Shown here in pieces: positions 1 through 12,000 of a DNA stretch of 64,000 bases. Where the stretch lies: positions 26,707,118 through 26,771,117 of the forward strand of contig OX442314.1 in NCBI GenBank assembly GCA_949358305.1, given 5' to 3'. How positions within the stretch are numbered: position 1 is the stretch's first letter; each line of letters starts with the position of its first letter. A program made the translations under genes and the position numbers. The DNA comes from Strigamia acuminata. Its lineage: Eukaryota > Arthropoda > Chilopoda > Geophilomorpha > Linotaeniidae. Under the pieces are notes generated by a model, which had not been told where the DNA came from, ran no database searches, and saw only the letters and a program-made list of their open reading frames with translations.

Positions 1-2
1 GA

Positions 3-3000
3 CCCTCTTGGAGAAAAGATAATGTTGGCAGGACCAATAATGTTGGCAGGACCAATAATGTTGGCAGGACTAATAAAGTCGACAGGACTAACTTAAAAGA
101 CAAAGGGAATGTGGATGACAAAATGAGTAGTCAAGATTTCTCTATTCCCACAACTTCAATAGGAATAGGTGTGAAGAATGGCAATAAACTCTATCCTTCT
201 CCGGTAACGTCAGTGTCTAGTGAACAACGCTTGCGAAAGCTAGAAATCGGTTTTGTTGGGGAGAACGACAATTCAGACAATTCTCTGACAAAAAAGGTAA
301 CCGTAGACCAAACGAATAGCACATGCTCAGTGATTGAAAATGATTCGGTAAATAGTTACAAGCCGTTGGAAATCTATGCCAGTAAAGATCAGGAGGAACA
401 ACGATTGCTTCCTGAAAACAAAATCCCGCATATTAGAGATTCCATAGAAACTGCAAAAAGTTTTCTGAAAAGGCCAAAATCCAATCAATGCTTCATGGAC
501 AAAAGTGGCCAGAAGAATGTGGATAATGGATTGCTGACAATGGCCCAAAGCAGTGGCAGACTGTTAGATCAAACCATCCGGACCAGATGTCAGTTACCAT
601 TCTCCTCGCAGAGTGATAAAAACCTCGCTATGGTTGATGAAGATGTGGAGGAAAGACAACAGCATTATCCCACTCCACTGCTAAGCCGCGAGTCTTCGCA
701 AGTGAACAGTTCTTTTGCATCTGTTGAAGAAACTTCGCATCCAAAGGCCGGCGGAGGAAATGCGTTGCTGACGGATGGCATACCGCACCACAAATATGGG
801 GCTGCATCATCAACGGTTAAGCAAAAGAATAGGACTTTCTACAATCGGTTGTTTTCGGCAAACAACGAACCGGCTTTGACCACTTCAGTACCAAGCAGAG
901 AGAGCGTAGTATCGTCTCCTTTGGATGCGGATAGAAGTACCATCACACTGACCCAAAGCGCCAAAAGTTCATTAACTATTTCCAATACTGGGAATAATGC
1001 ATTGAAGTTTAATCAAACCGGTGAAAGTTTGTTGTCTTTTGAAGGAGGTTTCAATCGTTATTTCTCTATGAGAGAAAGTGAAAACAGTTTTTTGTATGCA
1101 GATCAGAGTGGTTTAAGCTCTGAAAGAAACGACAATAGATCACTTTCCATAGGAGACAGCAGTGGAAGTGTCTACTTCAGAAGTAGTCCACTAAAGGGTA
1201 GTGAAGGATCAAAAGAGTCAGCTGAGAATAAAAACACATTCACTGTAGAAAATACAAACAATAACCTGAAGGGGAAGTGGGTTACCATAACCACAGCAAA
1301 AACACAGAAAATCAAAACTGTCGTGAGTGATAAAGCAAGCGGTTTAGATAATGAAGAAAGTCAACCTGACAGCAGTGGCAAACAAGAGAGTGGTATTGCA
1401 GATTCTCCTGAGCAACAATCTGAAAATGGGTTTCACTTTTCAAGAGAAAGCAGTAGAGATCTTTCACTTGTTGTGGGAAATGATAAATACATACAATCTG
1501 CAAGAAAAACAGAAGAAGTTGGACAGAAGAGTGGAAATGAAAGACGTTCTGTTCCTGCAACTGCTTCAGGCTCTGGCAGAGGTGAACAGCCTAAAAAAGC
1601 TCCCAAAAGAAAAGATTGTGGAGTAGTTGGATATCAAAGTAATTTTCCCTCATCAATTCTTGGGATACCAAATGGAAGCGTGCTTTTACCTGGATTAAGG
1701 TCTTCAATGCGTAGTAGTGAAATAAGCTCACCCACAAGAACACTGGGCAGTGGTACCACAAATAGCACTTTAAGTACCTACTCCACAAATACACCAGGAA
1801 TGGATAGTAGAAGACAAAGCGGTACAGGATCAACAACAGGATTTACAAGAACACCAAGTTCATTTAGCACTGGGATGACGTTTGATGATTCAGGAAGCAG
1901 TAGCTCGAGGTATCAAGTGTTGCCTGGAACAAAGAGTGGTAGACATTCTTATCCTGAATCATTACCTATAAATTTTGATGGTAAAAGTGGAAGAAGTTCT
2001 CTTCCACTAACATCATCTAAAACTCCGTATGGTGGTGCTCCCTTAATTGGAATTGGAGCTAAATTTGAAAGGTATAGAGCTCCGTATCGTGGTGCTCCAG
2101 CAATGGGATCTAAGATGGAAAAGTATAAAGACCCATTTCCTAGATCAAGTTTAGGTAATGTGATTGCTAATAAAGGGGGTTTTGTCGAGCCAGACACCAG
2201 AAGTGATTCAGTCACAAGCATTTCACCAGGATTTAGTAGAATTAATGTAAGACCATTTTCTTGGATGCAAACCACAGCAAAAAACGGTGGTTCAGGATTG
2301 CAGTCGGATGGCACATCGGATGTTAGAGTGGAACCTGTAAGTAGCAGTCGGCATCTAATCGTTGTAGGATCAGACGGATTGATTGTCGGTAACAAAAATT
2401 CAATTTTTGAAGCAAATGAGAATCAAATACAACCTGCAGCAACATTATCACCCAGAAGCAATGGAAGAGAAACTGAAACAGATGCATCACAATCAACCGG
2501 TGTAGGATTAACATCGGAAAAAATGAGCACTTCTAAGCCGTTATCAGCAATGGGAGGGGTGATGAGTGATAATGAACCAATAGATTCAAATCCAACTGGT
2601 AAAAGTATATCTCAACTAGTTAGTTCTATGGGATTTTTTGTTAGTTCAGCCAGTTTAGAAGAAGGTCAGCAGTCTGACAATGTTTTATTTCCAAGAACAG
2701 AAAATGATATTGACTTATTGTCAGAAAGAGAAAGGGATGCTGCTTATACTTCTGCTTCCGATCCCAAGAAAGCTAGTCCAATATCTGGAAGTCTGCAAAC
2801 TGGACCTCCAATAATTAATAGACAAATGTCTTCAGAAAATACGTTAAAAGACCAAATGATGAAATATACACCAATTTCAAATGTACCAGTTAGAACTGGA
2901 GCTTTATTCAACCTACACGATCAAAGACAAAGTAATGAATTCTCAAGTTCTAATGGATCATTCATTGACAGTATGCAACAAGAAGCAATACCTTTATTGG

Positions 3001-6000
3001 AATCAAGTACAGAATCTAGAGGAAGATTGCCACAAAGACAATATTTTTCTTCTTCAGATTCATCTTCCAATGGTTCAGAAGCAATTAAGAATTCTTTGGA
3101 ACCACAGATATTCACGAATTCAAATGAGAATAGAATAGAACAAACTGCTTCACTGTCAAAAACATCTGTCAGGAAAAGGAACTTGGATCATAATATCAAT
3201 GGTCAGCCCATTTACGCTCAGCACATAGATGATACGACTGGTTTGACTATTGATAATGGAGTAGAACAAATTGCTCCAATGTCAGAAACATCTGCCAGGA
3301 AAACAGTTGAAGACTCAGGATCAATCTTAACTCAGAATAGTGAAGCTCATCTTGCATCAACAAGTGCGAAGTCATTAATTGGAAAGCCATTTGATAATAA
3401 AGCGACAGAACACCGGTTTGATGACAAAATAATTGAACACCGGCTTTTAAGTGCACAGATATTAGTGAAAGCAAATGAGAATGGAGTAGGACAGTCTGCT
3501 CCAATGTCAGAAACATCTGTCAGGAAAACATCGGAAGACTCTGGATCAATCTTGAGCCAAAATGGTGAAGCTCATCTTGCATCAACAAGTGCAAAGTCAT
3601 TAATTGGAAAGCCATTTGGTAATAAAGCGACGGATTACCGGTTTGATGATAAAATAGTTGAACACCAGCTTTCAAGAACACAGACATTTGTGAAAGCAAA
3701 CGAGAATGGAGTAGGGCAGTCTGCTCCAAAGTCAGGAACATCTGTCACGAAAGCATTGGAAGACTCTGGATCACTCGTGAGCCAAAATGGTGAAACTCAT
3801 CTTGCATCAACAAGTGCAAAGTCATTAATTGGAAAGCCATTTGATAATAAAGCGTCGGATCACCGGTTTGCTGATAAAATAGTTGAACACCAGCTTTCAA
3901 GAACACAGACATTTGTGAAAGCAAACGAGAATGGAGTAGGGCAGTCTGCTCCAATGTCAGGAACATCTGTCAGGAAAGCATTGGTAGACTCTGGATCAAT
4001 CGTGAGCCAAAATGGTGAAACTCATCTTGCATCAACAAGTGCAAAGTCATTAATTGGAAAGCCATTTGATAATAAAGCGTCGGATCACCGGTTTGATGAT
4101 AAAATAGTTGAATACCAGCTTTCAAGAACACAGACATTTGTGAAAGCAAACGAGAATGGAGTAGGGCAGTCTGCTCCAATGTCAGGAACATCTGTCAGGA
4201 AAGCATTGGTAGACTCTGGATCAATCTTGAGCCAAAATTGTGAAGCTCATCTTACATCAACAAGTGCACAGATATTAGTGAAAGCAAATGAGAATGGAGT
4301 AGGACAGTCTGCTCCAATGTCAGGAACATCTGTCAGGAAAACATTGGAAGACTCTGGATCAATCTTGAGCCAAAATGGTGAAGCTCATCTTGCATCAACA
4401 AGTGCACAGATATTAGTGAAAGCAAATGAGAATAGAATTGGACAGTCTGTTCAAATGTCAGAAAAATCATTCATTCACAGTATGCAACAAGAAGCAATAC
4501 CTTTATTGGGGTCGATTAGTGAATTTGCTAACCTGTTCAATACAGGATCTAGAGGAAGATTGCCACAAAGACAATATTTTTCTTCTTCAGAATCATCTTC
4601 TAATGGTTCAGAAGGAATTAAGAATTCTTTGGAACCACAGATATTCATGAATTCAAATGAGAATAGAATAGAACAAACTGCTTCACTGTCAAAAACATCT
4701 GTCAGGAAAAGGAACTCTGATCGTATTGTCAATGGTCAACCCATTTACGCTCAGCACATAGATGATACGACTGGTTTGACTATTGATAATGGAGTAGAAC
4801 AAACTGCTCCAATGTCAGAAACATCTGCCAGGATATCAGTTGAAGACTCAGGTTCAATTTTAACTCAGAATGGTAAACCTCATCTTGCATCAACAAGTGC
4901 AAAGCCATCATCTGGAAAGCCATTTGATAATAAAACGACGGTACATCGGTTTGATGACAAAGTTGTAGAAGACCAGCTTTCAAGAACACAGATATTTGTG
5001 AAAGCAAATGAGAATGGAGTAGGGCAGTCTGCTCCAATGTCAGGAACATCTGTCAGGAAAACATTGGAAGACTCCGGATCAATCTTGAGCCAAAATGGTG
5101 AAGCTCATCTTGCATCAACAAGTGCACAGATGTTACTGAACGCAAATGAGAATGGAATAGTACAGTCTGCTCCAATATCAGGAACATCTGTCAGGAAAAC
5201 ATTGGAAGACTCTGGATCAATCTTGAGCCAAAATGGTGAAGCTCATCTTGCATCAACAAGTGCAAAGTCATTAACTGGAAAGCCATTTGATAATAACGTG
5301 ATGGAACACCGGTTTGATGATAAAATAGTTGAACACCGGCTTCAAAGTGCACAGATATTAGAGAAAGCAAATGAGAATGGAATTGGACAGTCTGCTCCAA
5401 TGTCAGGAACATCTGTCAGGAAAGCATTGGAAGACTCTGGATCAATCTTGGGCCAAAATGGTGAAGCTCATCTTACATCAACAAGTGCAAAGTCATTAAC
5501 TGGAAAACCATTTGATAATAAAGCGATGGAACACCGGTTTAATGACAAAGTAGCAGAAGACCAGCTTTCAAGAACACAGATATTTGTGAAAGCAAACGAG
5601 AATGGAGTAGGGCAGTCTGCTCCAATGTCAGGAACATCTGTCAGGAAAACATTGGAAGACTCTGGATCAATCTTGAGCCAAAATGGTGAAGCTCATCTTG
5701 CATCAACAAGTGCAAAGTCATTAACTGGAAAGCCATTTGATAATAACGTGATGGAACACCGGTTTGATGATAAAATAGTTGAACATGGACTTCTAAGTGC
5801 ACAGATATTACTGAACGCAAATGAGAATGGAGTAGGACAGTCTGCTCCAATGTCAGGAACATCTGTCAGGAAAACATTAAAAGACTCTGGATCAATCTTG
5901 AGCCAAAATGGTGAAGCTCATCTTGCATCAACAAGTGCACAGATATTAGTGAAAGCAAATGAGAGTGGAATTGGACAGTCTGCTCTAATGTCAGGAACAT

Positions 6001-9000
6001 CTGTCAGGAAAACGTTGGAAGACTCTGGATCAATCTTGAGCCAAAATGGTGAAGCTCATCTTGCATCAACAAGTGCACAGATATTAGTGAAAGCAAATGA
6101 GAATGGAGTAGGACAGACTGCTTCAATGTCAGCAAAATCATTCATTCACAGTATGCAACAAGAAGCAATATCTTTATTGGGGTCGATTAGTGAATTTGCT
6201 AACCTGTTCAATACAGGATCTAGAGGAAGATTGCCACAAAGACAACATTCTTCTTCTTCAGAATCATCTTCTAATGGTTCAGAAGCAATTAAGAATTCTT
6301 TGGAACCACAGATATTTATGAATTCAAATGAGAATAGAATAGAACAAACTGCTTCACTGTCAAACACATCTGTCAGGAAAACATTGGAAGACTCTGGATC
6401 AATTTTGAGCCAAAATGGTGAAGCTCATCTTGCATCAACAAGTGCAAAGTCATTAACTGGAAAGCCATTTGATAATAAGGCAATGGAACATTGGCTTGAT
6501 CATAGAGCGGCAGAACACGACCTTCCAAATGCACAAATATTTTTGAAAGCAAACGTGAATGAAGTAGAACAAACAATGATGGAAACATCTGCCAGGAAAT
6601 CAGTCGAAGACTCTCGGTCAATATTAAGCCAGAATGGTGAAAGTCATACATCAGTTAGAAAGCCATTTGATAATAAAGGTACGGAACACAGACTTGATGA
6701 TGGAGTGGTAAAACACTGGTTTCCAAGTACACAAACACTTGCCAATGAAATTTCAAGTGCTGCTCTATTGGAACAAAAGGCTGAAGGGGCGTCGTACCAA
6801 GATAGTTTTGATGACCAAACATCTGGAGAAACAATTGTTTATAAAGTTGAGGATGATGCTTCACCCAATCATGGTGAGAGTGGATCAAGCAAAAGTAGTT
6901 TAATACTCAAAGAATCACCGGTAAAGGTGGTACCGGGAGTTAGTAGAATTCACATAAGACCATTTTTTTGGATCCAACCCACACCAAACAACGGAGGAGC
7001 AGGATTGCAGTCAGTTGGCACGTCAGATATTACAGCGGAACCTGTAAGTAATAGTCGACATCTAATTGCAGTAGGATCAGGTGGATTGATTATTGGTAAC
7101 AAAAATTCAACTTTTGAAGCAAATGAAAATCAAACACTTCCTGAAGCAACATTACTACCCAGAAGCAGTGGAAGAGACGCATCACAATCAACCAGTGTTG
7201 GGTTAGCGGCGTTGAGTGTAAGTAAATTGAAAAACATGAGCAGTGCTACACTATTATCAGTAAAGGAAAATGTGATGAGTGACCATGACCCAGAAGATTC
7301 AAATCCAACTGGTAAAAGTTTATCTCGACTAGTTCAATCTATGGGATTTTTTGTTAGTACCACCAGTTTGCAGGAAGCTCAGCTGTCTGAGAATGTTTCA
7401 TTTTTAAGTACAGAAAGTGATAATGACTTATTGCCAGAACTAAAAAGGAATGTTGGTTCTAACATCGTCTCTCATCTCAAGAACATTGGTAGACAAATAT
7501 CTTCAGAAAATCTTTTAAACGAGCAAATGACGGATTATACTCCAATTCCAAATGAATCAGTTGGTAATGAAACTTTATTCAACCAGCAAGATCAAAGACA
7601 AACAGAAAAAATCAATGAATCCTCTACTCCGAATGGATCATTCATTCGCCGTAAACAACAGAAAGCAATGCCTTTATTGCGGTCAACTCGTAAGCTTGCT
7701 AACCAGTTCAATACAGAAGCTGGAGGAATATTGAGGCAAAGACAACATTCTTCTTCTTCAGATTCATCTTCTGTTGCTTCAGAAACAACAGAGAATATAG
7801 GAAGACAAATATCTTCAGAAAATCTTTTAAACGAGCAAATGACGGATTATACTCCAATTCCAAATGAATCAGTTGGTAATGAAACTTTATTCAACCAACA
7901 AGATCAAAGACAAACAGAAGAAATCAATGAATCCTCTACTCCTAATGGATCATTCATTCGCCATAAACAACAGAAAGCAATGCCTTTATTGCGGTCAACT
8001 AGTAAGCTTGCTAACCAGTTCAATACAGAAGCTGGAGGAATATTGAGGCAAAGACATCATTCTTCTTCTTCAGATTCATCTTCTGATGCTTCAGAAACTT
8101 CAGAAACAACAGAGAATCCTATAGAAACACAGATATTACTCAAAACAAATGAGAATAGAATAGAAGAACCTGCTTCAATGTCCAAAAGATCTAACAAGAA
8201 AACAAAATCGCGTTTTAGGGCCAATGGTCAAACAGTCTACGGTCGGCACATTGATGATGTGCCTTATTTGAATATTGAGGATGAAGTAAAACCGGCTCCT
8301 CCAATGTCAGCATCATTAGCCACTAAACCAGTTAAAGACACGCCACCAGTTAAAGACACGCCACCAGTTAAAGACACGCCACCAGTTAAAGACACGCCAC
8401 CAGTCTTTTCTCGGAAAGATATAGGAAATCTTGAATCAACAAGTAAGAAGAAATTAACTAGAAAGCCATTTGATAACAAAGAAATAGAACACCGGCCCGA
8501 TGATAAAGCGGTGGCACACCGACTTCCAAATGCTCAGATATTTGTGGAAGCAAATGAGAATGAAGTGGAACAAACAGCTACAATGGACATATCTGCCAGG
8601 GAATCAGATAAAGACTCTCAGTCAAGCTTAGCCCAGAATAGAGAACCTCAACCAGCATCAACTAGTGTGAAGTTACCAACTGGAATGCCATTTCATAATA
8701 AACCTGTGGAACATGGGCTTGATGATACAGTGGTACAACACTGGCTTCCACAAACACTTGCCAATGAAATGTCAAGTGCCACTCTATTGGAACGAGACAT
8801 TGTAGGGGCATCACACCGGGATAGTTCTGACAAAACATCTGGAGAAACCGATGTGGATAAACCGGAGGAGGATGCTGCATCCAGTCTTGGCGAAGATGAA
8901 TCGACCAAAAGAAGTCTATCGCCCAAAGAATCAATGATAAAGATTGGATCAGGATTTAGTAGGATCAACATAAGACCATTTTCTCGGATACCATCCGCAC

Positions 9001-12000
9001 GAAACAACAGTAGCACAGGATTACAGTCAGTTGGCACATCGGATGTCACGGAACCTGTAAGTAGCAGTCGGCATCTAATCGCAGTAGGATCGGACGGATT
9101 GATTGTCAGGAACAGAAATTCAACACCTGAAGCAAATGAAAATCAAATACGGTCTGAAGCAACATTAACACCCAGAATCAACGGAAGAGAAATTGAAATA
9201 GACTCATCACAATCAACCGGTGTTGGGTTAGCGTCCTTCGGTGGGAGTAAATTGAAAACATTGAGCAGTTCGGCGCCATTGTCAATAACAGAAGTTGTGA
9301 TGAGTGACCATGGCCCAATAGATTTAAATGCAACGGGTAAAAGTTTATCTCAACTTGTTCAATCTATGGGATTTTTTGTTAGTTCAACTAGTTTGGAGGA
9401 AGGTCAGCAGTCTGACAATGTTTCATTTCCAAGAACAGATAATGATGTTGACTTGTTGTCGGAAATAGAAAGGAAAGTTGTTTCTACCTCGGACTCTGAG
9501 CAGAAGAAAACAAGTCCATTGTCGGGAAGTCTGCAATCTGGACTTTCCACAATTAATAGACAAATGTCTTCGGAAAATATATTAAAAGACCAAATGATGA
9601 AATATACACCAATTTCAAATGGACCAGTTAGAACTGGAGCTTTTTTCAACCTACAAGATCAAAGACAAACGGAAGAAATTAGTGAGTTGTCAATCTCTAC
9701 TGGATTATTCAATAACAGTACGCCGGAAGAAGCAATATCTTCATTGGGGCCAAGTAGGCAACGTGCTTACAAGTCTAACTCAGGAGCAAGAAAAAGACGG
9801 AGTCAAATGTACTTTTCTCCTTCCGATTCATCTTCTGATGGGTCAGGAACAATAAACAATTATTTGGACACACACATTTTCATTAACTCAACTGAGCAGG
9901 GAATAGAAGACAATGCTTCAATTTCAAAAACATCTGTCAGGAAAATGGACTCAGGATCGACATTAACTAAGGATACTAAATCTCAACTTTCATCAACAAG
10001 CATGGAGTCATCAACTGGAGATCCATTTGATAATAAAGCAACTGAACACCGACTTGATGATAAAGCGGTTGAACACCGGCTTAGAAATGTGAAGGCAAAT
10101 GAGAATGAAGCAGAACGGACTCCTCTAATGACAGCTGGAGGAATATTGAGGCAAACACATCATCCTTCTTCTTCAGATTTATCTTCTAATGCTTCAGAAA
10201 CATCAGAGAATCCTATAGAAACACAGATATTACTCAAATCAAATGAGAATAGAATAGAAGAAACTGCTTCAATGTCCAAAAGATCTAACAAGAAAACAAA
10301 ATCGCATCGTAGGGCGAATGGTCAAACAGTCTACGGTCAGCACATTGATGATGTGCCTTATTTGAATATTGAGGATAAAGTAAAACCGGCTCCTCTAATA
10401 TCAGCAACATTAGCCACTAAACCAGTTAAAGACACGGAACCAGTTAAAGACCCGGAACCAATCTTTTTACGGAAAGTTAAAGGAGATCTTGAATCAACAA
10501 GTAAGAAGACATCAACTAGAAAGCCATTTGATAATAATGAAATAGAACACCGGATCGATGATGAAGCGGTGGCACACCGGCTTCCAAATGCACAGATATT
10601 TGTGGAAGCAAATGATAATGGAGTGGAACAAACTGCTACAATGACGGACATATCTGCCAGGAAATCAGTTGAAGACTCTCAGTCAAACTTAACCCTGAAT
10701 AGAGAACGTCAACCAGCATCAACTAGTGTGAAGTTACCAAGTGGAATGCCATTTGATAATAAAACTGTGGAGCACCGGCTTCCAAATGCACAGATATTTG
10801 TGAAAGCAAATGAGAATGGGGTGGATCAAACTGCTACAATGATGGACACATCTGCCAGGAAATCAGTCGAAGACTCTCGGTCAATCTTAACCCAGAATGG
10901 GGAAAGTCAGCCAGCTTCAACTAGTGTGAAGTCATTAACTGAAAAGCCATTTGATGATAAAACGATGGAACACCAGCTTTCAAATGCACAGATATTTGTG
11001 AAAGCAAATGAGACTGCAGCAGAACAAACTTCTACAATGACAGAAACATCCGCCAGGAAATCAGTCGAAGACTCTCGGTCAATCTTAAGCCAGAATAGTC
11101 CAACATCATCTAGTGAGAATTCATCAACTGAAAAGCCATTACATAATAAAGTGTTGGAACACCTGCTTGATAATAAAGGCATCCGTGAACAGATTCCAAG
11201 TGGACAGGTATCTGTGCAAGCAAATGAGAATGGAGTAGGTCAGGCTGCTCAAATGTCAGAAAAATCATTCATTCACAGTATGCAACAAGAAGCAATACCT
11301 TTATTGGGGTCGATTAGTGAATTTGCTAACCCGTTCAATACAGGATCTAGAGGAAGATTGCCACAAAGACAATATTTTTCTTCTTCAGATTCATCTTCTA
11401 ATGGTTCAGAAGCAATTAAGAATTCTTTGGAACCACAGATATTCACGAATTCAAATGAGAATAGAATAGAACAAACTGCTTTACTGTCAAAAACATCTAT
11501 CAGGAAAAGGAACTCGGATCGTATTGTCAATGGTCAACCCATTTACGCTCAGCACATAGATGATACGACTGGTTTGACTATTGATAATGGAGTAAAACAA
11601 ACTGCTCCAATGTCAGAAACATCTGCCAGGATATCAGTTGAAGACTCAGGATCAATTTTAACTCAGAATGGTAAACCTCATCTTCCATCAACAAGTGCAA
11701 AGCCATCACCTGGAAAGCCATTTGATAATAAAACAATGGAACATCGGCTTGATGACAAAGTAGTAGAAACCCAGCTTTCAAGAACACAGATATTTGTGAA
11801 AGCAAACGAGAATGGAGTAGGGCAGTCTGCTCCAATGTCAGGAACATCTGTCAGAAAAACATTGGAAGACTCTGGATCAATCTTGAGCCAAAATGGTGAA
11901 GCTCATCTTGCATCAACAAGTACGAAGTCATTAATTGGAAAGCCATTTGATAATAAAGCGACGGATCACCGGTTTGATGATAAAATAGTTGAACACCGGC

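Noticed and set aside
111-113. Start of the giant protein at GTG 111
   Set aside because: A GTG start is not plausible in a nuclear gene and the frame stays open to the window edge with in-frame hexapeptide repeats.
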